From: CBDVBZ01 sp965372355
Lineage (GTDB): Bacteria; Krumholzibacteriota; Krumholzibacteriia; WVZY01
Direction of reading: 5' to 3'
DNA length: 64,000 nt
Assembly: GCA_965372355.1 (NCBI GenBank)
Contig: CBDVBZ010000004.1
Coordinates: 1 to 64,000 of the forward strand
The translations under genes and the position numbers were made by a program. Each line of letters begins with the position of its first letter. Position 1 is the first letter of the stretch. The notes under the pieces are model-generated. The model had not been told where the DNA came from. It saw only the letters and a list, made by a program, of their open reading frames with translations, and did not search any database. Positions 1-8,579 of the stretch are shown piece after piece.

Positions 1-628
1 CCGCTTCGCTCGGATCGTGAACACCTTTCTCCCGTTCCTCCCGCACAAACGCCAGTTCGATCGCTTCGAACAACACGGGCTCACTGGCTAGAAGATGACA
101 CCAGGGCAGATGGATGACATCGTAGAGGTGCGAGCCGAGCGGTGAGCGGTACGGTGGAAAGTTGAACAAAACGTCTCCGCCCGGTCGTAGCACACGAGCC
201 ATCTCGCGCAACGCCGCGAGCGGATCGGCAAAGTGCTCGAATGTGTCCGTCGCCGTGATGATGTCGAATGTATCCGCTGCGAATGGCAACCTTGCGGCAT
301 CCGCTATGGCATACGCGGCCGTCGCGCCGGCCCCTTGTGATGTGGCGTAGGACTTCGCCTGCGCGGCGTTCTTCTCGAGGATATCGATGGCAATCAAACG
401 CTCGGGACCCAACCCGGAGTAGAAGACGGTCTTCCCCCCTGCTCCACAGCCAACGTCGAGCAGCGCCCGTCCCTCCACAGCCACGTGGCGCGAGAAGTAC
501 CGTTCGAACATATCGCGGCCGGTGTCGTGTTCCCACTGCGAATAGGCATCCGTGGAGGTGCCTTTGTAATCTATCGGCTGGGAAAACACCCGGTTCAGCG
601 CGAGCAACATCCGCGCGGCGAGCGTCAC
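1..628 (-). CDS. Class I SAM-dependent methyltransferase, 3' end cut by window edge
   Basis: Transfers a methyl group from S-adenosylmethionine to an unknown substrate. About 209 codons are visible and the C-terminus lies beyond base 1. The SAM-binding motif I (LLDVGCGAGG) sits near residue 57, followed by the acidic strand (LIAIDI), a LPFAADTFDIITATDTFEH motif and RVLRPGG, the order typical of Methyltransf_11. The start is taken as GTG at 628, which overlaps the TGA of the upstream glycosyltransferase as GTGA; an internal ATG at 610 is the alternative. Being coupled to two glycosyltransferases suggests a sugar, lipid or polysaccharide substrate, but this is inference. Confidence 0.85.
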   Translation of the reverse strand, partial: MTLAARMLLALNRVFSQPIDYKGTSTDAYSQWEHDTGRDMFERYFSRHVAVEGRALLDVGCGAGGKTVFYSGLGPERLIAIDILEKNAAQAKSYATSQGAGATAAYAIADAARLPFAADTFDIITATDTFEHFADPLAALREMARVLRPGGDVLFNFPPYRSPLGSHLYDVIHLPWCHLLASEPVLFEAIELAFVREEREKGVHDPSEA

Positions 629-1866
629 GACCGTCCTCCGGCGCCGCGCGCGATGGAAATGACGAGATTGACCTCGCGAGCGAGGCGTTCCTCGACGCGT
701 TCGAACTCATCGGTTACAAACTCGCGCGCGTTGCCACCCAGGCGTTTTCGCAGTTCTTTGTCGGTAGCGAGGCGGCTCATCGCCTCCGCGATCGATCGGT
801 CGCTCCGTCCGTCGACGAGAAGCCCGGTGCGCTCGTGCCGCACCACGGTAGCGGTGCTTCCGCTATCCACGGCCACGCACGGGACACCGGATGCCATCGC
901 CTCGATGACGGCGTTCGTCATGTTTGTGCGCGCCGACGCCGACACAACGAAGTCGGCAGCGGCAAACACCGGACCCAGCTCATCCCGTGTGACCTGCCCG
1001 GCAAAACGAACCCGATCGATTACACCGGCCTGCCCCACCTGCTCCTCGATCTCACCGCGAGACGGCCCGTCACCCACGAACACCAGATGCAGTGCAGGCA
1101 CCTGCGCGACCGCACTCGCGAACGCGGCAACGACGCGTTCCAGATTCTTCTCGGGTGACAACCGGCCGATGCTCATGGCCACTACGGCATCGGGCGCGCA
1201 GCCCAACTGCCGTCTGAACTCTCCACCCGCGGCGTCGTTGTCAACGGACGGGATGTCAACACCGTCGCGCCAGAAGTGGAGACGATCCGGCGGCACGCCC
1301 AGCCGTTTCGCGACGAGGTCCCCGCGCGATCCGTCATCGTGAACGATCAGTGCCGCACACGGCGTGCGAAACGCCATGACTTCCAAAAAATCTGCGTAGA
1401 ACCGCACTCGGTCACGAATGCGGCCGTCGTCGTGCATGTGGAGAATCAGCGCCTGGCCAAACAGGCGTGTAATGTTGGGAACCCCGCAGGAGAGCGCCAC
1501 GGTCCGGGCCGCCTGCGCCGCGTGCGGACCGAGACCAACCACCACGTCGGGACGGCGCCGCTGAGAAACCTCGCTCGCAGCTGCCACCATCGTGCGCCGG
1601 AAACCCAGGTATCGCCACCAGCGCTGCGCCAGACCGGTGACACCTCCGCGGCCGTAGTCCAGTGGATCCGCGTCGACCGGCACCCGTGTCAACGTCATAT
1701 CGCGGTAGCGCTCGTGCTCCGGGCCACTGCGGTTGCCCGGCAGCACGATGTCCACGGTGTGTCCGTGATCGGCGTATGCGTGCGCGGCGTTGAAGAAAGA
1801 GGCCGCGCCGGATTGCTCGCCCATGCTCCAGAAGGAGTCCCATGGATATACGACTAGCACGTTCAT
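625..1866 (-). CDS. Glycosyltransferase family 4 (GT-B)
   Basis: A 413-residue retaining GT-B glycosyltransferase that probably moves a sugar from a nucleotide donor to a surface glycan or lipid. The N-terminal domain begins MNVLVVYPWDSFWS; the C-terminal donor-binding domain shows SIGRLSPEKNLERVV, LVFVGDGP, and the ending VIEAMASGVPCVAVDSG typical of family 4. The start is ATG at 1866, not an upstream in-frame codon, because it forms an ATGA overlap with the stop of the preceding gene and lines up with the family's first beta strand. It is also coupled to the methyltransferase after it. Donor and acceptor cannot be read from sequence. Confidence 0.88.
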   Translation of the reverse strand: MNVLVVYPWDSFWSMGEQSGAASFFNAAHAYADHGHTVDIVLPGNRSGPEHERYRDMTLTRVPVDADPLDYGRGGVTGLAQRWWRYLGFRRTMVAAASEVSQRRRPDVVVGLGPHAAQAARTVALSCGVPNITRLFGQALILHMHDDGRIRDRVRFYADFLEVMAFRTPCAALIVHDDGSRGDLVAKRLGVPPDRLHFWRDGVDIPSVDNDAAGGEFRRQLGCAPDAVVAMSIGRLSPEKNLERVVAAFASAVAQVPALHLVFVGDGPSRGEIEEQVGQAGVIDRVRFAGQVTRDELGPVFAAADFVVSASARTNMTNAVIEAMASGVPCVAVDSGSTATVVRHERTGLLVDGRSDRSIAEAMSRLATDKELRKRLGGNAREFVTDEFERVEERLAREVNLVISIARGAGGRS

Positions 1867-3005
1867 TTCTTTAACTCGACCCCCAGATGCTGCCGAACCA
1901 GATCGACAATCTCCCTCACACGCTCCGCCCACGAATGCGGGCGCACCGCTGCAATCCGCTGTTCACGCGAGTCGTCGTCACGCAACGCCTCATCGATCGC
2001 GGCAACGAACTCCTCGCCGCCGTGCGCGATACGCACGACACCGGGGAAATCGAACGATCTGGGAAGCGGCGTGGACACCACCGGTTTGCCCGCCGCGAGA
2101 TACTGGTAGAGTTTCAGGGGATCGATCGCGCTCGTCAGCTCGTCGACGTGAAAAGGAATGATACACACATCGAATGACGCGATGTAGTCCGCAATCCGAT
2201 CATACGGCCGAAAGCCCAACCAATGGATGTTGTCACCGGCCGGCCGCGGTGCGGTGACGAGGTAGTCACCAATAAATATCAACTGCCAGTCTTTTCGTGC
2301 ACGGGCAACCTCGCTCACCAGCCCGAGATCAATCCGCTGGTCGATATTCCCCACAAAGCCGATGCGGGGAACGGGTATCCGGGCGATGTCCTCCGGTGCG
2401 TACGGGCTCGCGTTTGCGAAGAACTCGAGATCGACGCCGTTGGGAACCATGAAACAGCGCGAATTAAACCCTGACAACTTCGCCTGGAGCGGGGCTGCCG
2501 TTGTAAAAATCAGATCGGCACGCCGCGCAAGCTTCTTCTCCCAGACGGCCAGGTTGTCGTAGGCGCGATCGAAACCGGACCACTCGTCGACACAGTCGTA
2601 AACGATGGCCCGGGGATGAAACCGGTCGAGGATCGCAACGAGATCCGGATGCGGATACGCGATCCACACCAGGACATCACGGAAGCCGTTGCTGTCGAGG
2701 TGCCGGGATATAAACGAGTACAGCATTGAGCGGTTGATTCGTTGGACGGCCGAGATCCCTTGCGTGGGTATCGCGACCGGCGTGATGCGGCGGAGATCGC
2801 CGTCCATGGCGGGCCGCGCCGCATTCGGTCGGAGCCAGCGGAACACTTTGGATGAGGAGCGGCGCCAGTCGCGGCGTCCGATGGGCCGAACGCCAAGACC
2901 ATCCACATACATCACCCGGTTCGTTCGTGCGAGACGCCGGGCGACGTGCTGAAATCGCCCCCATGGCCCGGACCAGTCGGCGGGTGACAGATACAGAATA
3001 TCCAC
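1863..3005 (-). CDS. Glycosyltransferase, GT-B type (TuaH-like)
   Basis: A 380-residue glycosyltransferase and the first gene of a coupled three-gene set. It starts MDILYLSPADWSGPWGRFQH with a GTG codon at 3005 behind GGGGAG. Middle motifs such as VYDCVDEWSGF and IFTTAAPLQAKL, and the C-terminal KLYQYLAAGKPVVSTPLP, resemble the group often annotated as teichuronic-acid-type glycosyltransferase TuaH-like. The partners suggest synthesis or modification of an extracellular glycan. The 68 bases between it and uvrB hold nothing recognisable. Substrate unknown. Confidence 0.82.
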   Translation of the reverse strand: MDILYLSPADWSGPWGRFQHVARRLARTNRVMYVDGLGVRPIGRRDWRRSSSKVFRWLRPNAARPAMDGDLRRITPVAIPTQGISAVQRINRSMLYSFISRHLDSNGFRDVLVWIAYPHPDLVAILDRFHPRAIVYDCVDEWSGFDRAYDNLAVWEKKLARRADLIFTTAAPLQAKLSGFNSRCFMVPNGVDLEFFANASPYAPEDIARIPVPRIGFVGNIDQRIDLGLVSEVARARKDWQLIFIGDYLVTAPRPAGDNIHWLGFRPYDRIADYIASFDVCIIPFHVDELTSAIDPLKLYQYLAAGKPVVSTPLPRSFDFPGVVRIAHGGEEFVAAIDEALRDDDSREQRIAAVRPHSWAERVREIVDLVRQHLGVELKK

Positions 3006-3073
3006 GAAACTCCCCTAAAAGTTAAGAAGCGTCTCACCGGTCAACACACCGGCGGGATGAAATGCGACGCCGG

Positions 3074-5119
3074 TCAGAAACCCTTTCTCCTCGGCCGGCG
3101 CGATTTGCGCGCGCGACCTTCCTTCTCCACGGCCAGATCGATTCTGAGATCCTCGAGACGGTCTCGCAGGCTCGCCGCCTTCTCGAAGTTGAGTTCCCGG
3201 GCCTCACGCAGCATCTCCTCTTCGAGCGCCTTCGCGAGTTCCTCGATCGGAAGATCGCCCTCGAAGATGATGTCGGCGCCATCGACCCGTCTGACGTCCG
3301 CGACCGATGTGCTTAATCGCACTTCCTCGAGCGACTTGACGATGCCCTTGGGAATGATGCCGTGTTGCTCGTTGTATCGCAGCTGAAGATCTCGCCGTCT
3401 ACTGGTCTCGCCGATCGCCCTCTTCATCGAGTCGGTGATGTCGTCGGCATAGAACAAAACCTGGCCCGACACGTGCCGCGCGGCCCGCCCCGCCGTCTGG
3501 ATCAGGCTGGTCGCGCTTCTCAAGAATCCCTCCTTGTCGGCGTCGCATACGGCGACAAGAGAGACCTCGGGCAGATCGAGCCCTTCACGCAGCAGGTTGA
3601 TGCCGACGAGCACGTCGAACTCGCCCAAACGCAACCCGCGGAGAATCTCGACTCTTTCCAACACGTTTATGTCGGAATGCAGGTACCGCACACGGATATC
3701 GAGTGAATTCAGGTAGTCGGTGAGCTCCTCGGACATGCGCTTGGTCAGTGTTGTGATGAGAACGCGCTCCTTGCGCGCCACACGTTTGTTTATCTCCCCC
3801 ACCAGATCGTCAACCTGACCCTCCGCGGGTCGCAAAATGATCTCCGGGTCAACGAGGCCCGTCGGACGGATAACTTGCTCGACGATCTCTCCGCCGGCCG
3901 CTCCAAGCTCGTATTGGCCGGGTGTTGCACTTACATAGATACGCTCCCGGGTCAGATCGGCAAATTCTTCAAAACGGAGCGGACGGTTGTCGAGAGCCGA
4001 CGGCAGCCGAAAGCCGTGTTCCACGAGGGTCAGCTTGCGCGACCGGTCCCCGTTGTACATCCCTCCCAGCTGAGGAACGGTCACATGAGATTCGTCGATG
4101 ATCGTCAGGAACCTCTCGGGAAAGTAGTCGATCAGTGTCAACGGGCGCTCGCCGGCCTTGCGACCTGACAGGTGTCGCGAATAGTTCTCGACGCCCGAAC
4201 AGAACCCCATTTCCTCGAGCATCTCGAGATCGTACAGTGTGCGGCTCTCGAGCCTCTTGGCCTCGACGGGCTTGCCGTTGCCGTTGAGTTCCGCAACGCG
4301 CTCGCCGAGTTCCTTTCGTATGTCCTTGATCGCCTGTTTGAGAACGGGTTCGGGAGTGACAAAATGCCGGGCGGGAAAAACGGTGACGCGATCGGTCGTG
4401 CGCAACACCCTTCCCGTCAACGGATCGGTCACCGAGAGACTCTCGACATCGTCCCCAAACAACTCGATGCGGATCGCCTCCTCTTCGTAGGCGGGGCGGA
4501 CCTCGATCACATCTCCGCGAACGCGAAAGCTGCCCCGAGTAAAGCTCGCGTCATCACGGGAGTACTGAATCTCCACGAGTCGCCGAAGCACATCCTCCCT
4601 GTCAACCGTGTCACCTACCGCAATGGGGATCATCATCTGCTTGAACGCCTCCGGCGAACCCAACCCATAAATGCACGACACACTCGCAACAACGATCACA
4701 TCGCGGCGCGTCATCAGCGCGCTCGCCGCGCGCAGACGGAGACGATCGATGTCATCGTTGATGGACGCGTCCTTTTCGATATATGTGTTCGTGCTCGGTA
4801 CGAATGCCTCCGGCTGGTAGTAGTCGTAGTAGCTTACAAAATACTCTACGGCGTTTTTGGGAAAGAACCCCCTGAACTCCCCGTAGAGCTGTGCGGCCAG
4901 CGTTTTGTTGTGAGATATCACGAGTGTTGGCAGGTTGGTTTCTGCGATGACGTTCGCCATCGTGAACGTCTTTCCCGACCCCGTCACACCCAGCAGCACC
5001 TGATGAGGGCGACCCGCGCGGAGTCCTCTTGCCAATGCTTCTATTGCTTCTGGTTGATCCCCGGTCGGGGAGTAGTTGGAATGGAGTACGAATTTGTCCA
5101 TATTGGCAGGAAAGTTCAA
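3074..5119 (-). CDS. uvrB: Excinuclease ABC subunit B
   Basis: The damage-verifying helicase-like subunit of nucleotide excision repair, acting with UvrA and UvrC in the cytoplasm. At 681 residues it has the normal length. Seen: GVTGSGKTFTMA (Walker A), the YYDYYQPEAFVPSTNTYIEK beta-hairpin region, IDESHV (DEAD-like box), the helicase motif VGINLLREGLDLPEVS, QTAGRAARH (motif VI), and a C-terminal UVR motif (EARELNFEKAASLRDRLEDL). The start is probably TTG at 5119: GAAGG lies 8 bases upstream and the codon overlaps the stop of the RodZ-like gene as TTGA. ATG at 5101 (MDKFVLHS) is a fair alternative. Confidence 0.97.
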   Translation of the reverse strand: MNFPANMDKFVLHSNYSPTGDQPEAIEALARGLRAGRPHQVLLGVTGSGKTFTMANVIAETNLPTLVISHNKTLAAQLYGEFRGFFPKNAVEYFVSYYDYYQPEAFVPSTNTYIEKDASINDDIDRLRLRAASALMTRRDVIVVASVSCIYGLGSPEAFKQMMIPIAVGDTVDREDVLRRLVEIQYSRDDASFTRGSFRVRGDVIEVRPAYEEEAIRIELFGDDVESLSVTDPLTGRVLRTTDRVTVFPARHFVTPEPVLKQAIKDIRKELGERVAELNGNGKPVEAKRLESRTLYDLEMLEEMGFCSGVENYSRHLSGRKAGERPLTLIDYFPERFLTIIDESHVTVPQLGGMYNGDRSRKLTLVEHGFRLPSALDNRPLRFEEFADLTRERIYVSATPGQYELGAAGGEIVEQVIRPTGLVDPEIILRPAEGQVDDLVGEINKRVARKERVLITTLTKRMSEELTDYLNSLDIRVRYLHSDINVLERVEILRGLRLGEFDVLVGINLLREGLDLPEVSLVAVCDADKEGFLRSATSLIQTAGRAARHVSGQVLFYADDITDSMKRAIGETSRRRDLQLRYNEQHGIIPKGIVKSLEEVRLSTSVADVRRVDGADIIFEGDLPIEELAKALEEEMLREARELNFEKAASLRDRLEDLRIDLAVEKEGRARKSRRPRRKGF

Positions 5120-5589
5120 ACGGAGCGGCCTTCGACGGACTCGCTCTCAAGATAACCCTGCAAATCACCACCGGTCAAGCGCTTCACTTTCTTGCGCTCA
5201 TTGATAAAGAGGACAGCAAGAATCAGAATGATCAGAAAAAGCAGCGGCAGAACAAAACGCCTGAACAGCCGCGGAGACCTTACCCTTTCCTCGATCACCG
5301 CCTCCTCGATGTCCCACATCGTACCGACTCCGTGCGTTCCCCTTCCCCTCTGTCTATCCAGAGCCCTCATCACCTCCTCGACATCCACACCGAGAAACCG
5401 CGCGTAGTTCCTCAAGAATCCCTTGAGATAAATGTCGCTGCCGACCGAGTCGAAATCATCCTGTTCCAAGGACGACAGGACTTCGACGGAGATCTTTGTA
5501 TCCCGATTCGCAGCCTCGAGCGTCAGCCCCTTTGCCTCGCGCGCAGACCGCAACATTTCACCGACCGAACTCGCAACGTTATCGCTCAT
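5116..5589 (-). CDS. RodZ-like helix-turn-helix membrane protein, short form
   Basis: A 157-residue protein with an N-terminal HTH_25/RodZ-type domain (residues about 8-75: GEMLRSAREAKGLTLEAANR and LKGFLRNYARFLGVD) and one membrane helix near residues 117-138 (FVLPLLFLIILILAVLFI). RodZ proteins link the MreB skeleton to cell-wall synthesis. The periplasmic beta domain of full-length RodZ is absent: only about 20 residues follow the helix. It lies 17 bases after valS and overlaps uvrB, so it looks like the middle gene of a valS-rodZ-uvrB operon. No MreB gene is in the window, so a role in cell shape is inferred from family only. Confidence 0.8.
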   Translation of the reverse strand: MSDNVASSVGEMLRSAREAKGLTLEAANRDTKISVEVLSSLEQDDFDSVGSDIYLKGFLRNYARFLGVDVEEVMRALDRQRGRGTHGVGTMWDIEEAVIEERVRSPRLFRRFVLPLLFLIILILAVLFINERKKVKRLTGGDLQGYLESESVEGRSV

Positions 5590-5606
5590 CGTACACCCGC
5601 TATTCT

Positions 5607-8303
5607 CTAACCTCCGACTATCTTCAACGACTCCTCGATCTTACTCAACTCGGACATCAGCACTTCCCGCTTGCTGCGCGCCTTCTCCACGACTTCCTGA
5701 CGCGCCTTCTTGACGAAGTTGTCGTTGGACAACTTCTTGTCGACGGCCGAGAGCTCGCGCTCGATCTTGGCCTTCTCCTTTTTGAGACGTTGGGTCTCGG
5801 CGTCGAGGTCGGCGATACCGGCCAACGGAACAATGACCTCCAGCTCGCCCACCGGTGAGCTCGCGGCGCCCTTGTCCTTCACGACATCGGGGCCGATCTG
5901 CAGAAAGTCCGTGCGCGTGAGCTGTTTGATGCCTGCGGTCATCTCATCGAGCATCCGGGGCGCCGGCTCCGGCGTCTTGATCCGCAGCTCGATCGAGGTC
6001 TTCGGGGCGATGCGGTACTGAGCCCTGATGTTCCTCGTCGCCGTGACGAGCCCCCGAAACACTTCCATCCTCTGATCGGCCGCTTCGTCACCGAGTGCAT
6101 CAAGCCCTCGCGGGTACTTCGCTTCGACGAGCAGGCCGTCGGTCATCGGAAACCTCGACCACAACTCCTCGGTAACATACGGCATGAAGGGATGCAGCAT
6201 CTTGACCGACTCCCCCAGGGTGAACAACAGCACGGCAAGAACGGTGCGTTTGTCACCCTCGCCGTAAAGTCGAATCTTCGCCAGCTCCAGATACCAGTCG
6301 CAAAAATCGCTCCAGAAGAAATCATATACTCTCGATGCCGCGTCGTTCAAGCGGGACCCGGACAGCCTCTCCGTCACATCACGGCTCGCCGCATGCAGAG
6401 CGCTGAGGATCCACCGGTCCTCCCACTGGAGATCGAGCGGCGCCGCGAGTGACCTTCCGTACCGCTCGCTCCACATGTCGACCAGCGGCCCTTCCCCTCC
6501 CGGCTGATCACCCGAGAGTCCCTCCCCATCCTTGTCATGGGCGGATAGTATCATCCTCGAGGCCTGCCAGATTTTGTTCATAAAATTGCGGCCCATCTCA
6601 AGTTTTTCCTCGGCAAAAAAAACATCACGCCCCGGCGGGGACAGCATCACCAGCGTGAACCGAAAAGCATCGGTCCCCCACTTGTCGATGATATCCAGCG
6701 GATCGGGAGAGTTGCCCAGCGACTTGCTCATCTTGCGGCCCTCGATATCACGAACGATACCGGTGAGAAAGACATGTCGAAACGGGATTTCGTTCATGAA
6801 TTCGAGCGAGGCCATGATCATGCGCGCAACCCAGAAGAATATGATCTCAGAACCAGTGACCAGCACGTTCGTTGGATGAAACGTTTCGAGATCCTTTGTC
6901 TCATCGGGCCATCCCAGCGGCGAGAATGTCCACAGCCACGATGAGAACCAGGTATCCAGCACGTTCTCGTCCTGTGTGATCGACGTCGAGCCACACGTCT
7001 CACAGGCGGTCGGGTCATCCATCGCCACGGTGAGATGCCCATCGGGGCAATACCACACGGGAATGCGGTGCCCCCACCATAGCTGTCTCGAAATACACCA
7101 ATCACGGATGTTGTGCATCCAGCTGAGATAGACGTTTCTCCAACGAGGCGGGTAGAAATCGATCTCACCGCGCTCGACCACATCGATCGCCGGCTCTGCA
7201 AGCGGCTTCATTTTGACGAACCACTCCCGTGACAGGAGGGGTTCGATCACGGTACCGCACCGGTCGTGCTGACCCACCGAGTGGCGATAGGGCTCTATCT
7301 TTTCGATCAGCCCATCCTCCTCGAGCGCCGCGAGAACCTTCTTCCGTGCCTCGAAGCGGTCCAGACCCGCGAATCGCTCGCCCGCCGCCTCTGTCATCCT
7401 GCCTTCGCGATCGATAACCACCACATGGGGCAGCTCGTGTCGCTCCGCAATATCGAAATCGTTGGGATCGTGCGCCGGCGTGACCTTTACGAACCCGGAG
7501 CCAAACTCGGGATCGACCGCCGAATCGGTGACGAACGGGATCTCCCGACCGACCAGTGGCAGGATAGCCGTCTTGCCGTGATAGCCCCTGGTCTTTGGAT
7601 CGTCCGGGTTGACCGCCACGGCGGTGTCACCGAGCATCGTCTCCGGTCGCGTCGTCGCTACGACAATCGCCGACCCGTCAACGACCGGATACCGGATCCA
7701 GTAGAGCTTCGCGTCCTTCTCGACATACTCGACCTCCTCATCGGAGATCGCGGTGGCACAAGAAGGACACCAGTTCACGATATAGTTGCCGCGGTAGATG
7801 AGAGATTTGTCGTACAGACGAACAAAAACGCTGCGGACGGCGCGGCTCCTCGCCTCATCGAGCGTAAAGGCCTCGCGTGTCCAGTCGAGCGAACAACCGA
7901 GGTTCTTCAACTGGCTGACGATGTGCCGGTGATGCTTGTCTTTCCACTCCCACACGTGCTCGAGAAACTCCTCCCTGCCAAGATCACTACGCTTGATTCC
8001 CTTCTTTGCGAGATCCTTCTCGACAACTTTCTGCGTGGCGATGCCCGCGTGATCGGTGCCCGGCACAAAGAGAGTGGTGAAGCCCTCCATGTGTTTCCAG
8101 CGAATCAGCAGATCCTGAACGCTATCGCCGAGCACGTGACCCACATGCAGAATTCCGGTTACGTTCGGCGGAGGAAGCACGATGACAAAGGTGTCACCGG
8201 CCTTCGCCGCATCGGGCGTGAAAACACCTTGCTCGTCCCACGCGGCGTTCCAGCGCTCTTGTGCGGTCTTGAAATCGAAGTGTTTTTCGAGTGGCTCGTT
8301 CAT
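5607..8303 (-). CDS. valS: Valyl-tRNA synthetase
   Basis: Class I aminoacyl-tRNA synthetase charging tRNA-Val. About 898 residues. Seen: the HIGH-type signature (PPPNVTGILHVGHVLG), the zinc-binding pair regions CPSC and CPDGH...CETC, the editing CP1 insertion, KMSKS (GRKMSKSLGNSPDPLD), the anticodon-binding domain, and a C-terminal coiled coil (LDAETQRLKKEKAKIERELS) characteristic of ValS. The start is ATG at 8303 (MNEPLEKHFDFK); an in-frame TTG at 8324 adds seven residues with no family support. A GC-rich, hairpin-filled leader of about 275 bases precedes it. Confidence 0.97.
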   Translation of the reverse strand: MNEPLEKHFDFKTAQERWNAAWDEQGVFTPDAAKAGDTFVIVLPPPNVTGILHVGHVLGDSVQDLLIRWKHMEGFTTLFVPGTDHAGIATQKVVEKDLAKKGIKRSDLGREEFLEHVWEWKDKHHRHIVSQLKNLGCSLDWTREAFTLDEARSRAVRSVFVRLYDKSLIYRGNYIVNWCPSCATAISDEEVEYVEKDAKLYWIRYPVVDGSAIVVATTRPETMLGDTAVAVNPDDPKTRGYHGKTAILPLVGREIPFVTDSAVDPEFGSGFVKVTPAHDPNDFDIAERHELPHVVVIDREGRMTEAAGERFAGLDRFEARKKVLAALEEDGLIEKIEPYRHSVGQHDRCGTVIEPLLSREWFVKMKPLAEPAIDVVERGEIDFYPPRWRNVYLSWMHNIRDWCISRQLWWGHRIPVWYCPDGHLTVAMDDPTACETCGSTSITQDENVLDTWFSSWLWTFSPLGWPDETKDLETFHPTNVLVTGSEIIFFWVARMIMASLEFMNEIPFRHVFLTGIVRDIEGRKMSKSLGNSPDPLDIIDKWGTDAFRFTLVMLSPPGRDVFFAEEKLEMGRNFMNKIWQASRMILSAHDKDGEGLSGDQPGGEGPLVDMWSERYGRSLAAPLDLQWEDRWILSALHAASRDVTERLSGSRLNDAASRVYDFFWSDFCDWYLELAKIRLYGEGDKRTVLAVLLFTLGESVKMLHPFMPYVTEELWSRFPMTDGLLVEAKYPRGLDALGDEAADQRMEVFRGLVTATRNIRAQYRIAPKTSIELRIKTPEPAPRMLDEMTAGIKQLTRTDFLQIGPDVVKDKGAASSPVGELEVIVPLAGIADLDAETQRLKKEKAKIERELSAVDKKLSNDNFVKKARQEVVEKARSKREVLMSELSKIEESLKIVGG

Positions 8304-8579
8304 AAATAGTGTCCATCGCTCCAAAGCGAGCGAGTGAGGTCTCCTGTAGGATCCTTTCGCGGGAACCCTCTTTCAGAGGACAGGCGAGTGAATATCTACC
8401 GCGGTGGCGCCGCAGGCGCCACAGTGAGCGCGCCGCGTCAGCGCCCGCGCCGCGGTTAGCCAAGCGAAGTGGAGCGAGGGTCCCTAGGAAGAGCCTCGCT
8501 CGCGAGCAATCGCCGCACAAGTGCTCTAAGATCAAAGCAGCGTATCACTTCGCCCTCGGAGGGGTCAACGCCGGATATC
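8304..8579 (-). other. Structured leader upstream of valS
   Basis: About 275 non-coding bases between the UbiA gene and valS. On the valS strand there is a perfect 8-bp hairpin GTGGCGCC-TGC-GGCGCCAC (about 8404-8422), a GAGCGAGG...CCCTCGCTC hairpin near 8470-8500, and further down CCTGT...ACAGG enclosing a CCTC-TGAAA-GAGG hairpin (about 8344-8384). ACCGCGG after the first hairpin recalls the end of a T-box element, but the tRNA-binding UGGN is not in place. It may be a regulatory leader, or simply GC-rich intergenic sequence. No regulator class is claimed. Confidence 0.3.

Noticed and set aside
8380..8425. T-box riboswitch before valS
   Set aside because: ACCGCGG and a following CCTC...GAGG hairpin look similar, but the UGGN that must bind the tRNA acceptor end is missing from the expected place and no stem I with a valine specifier could be read. 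Kept only as an unspecified structured leader.
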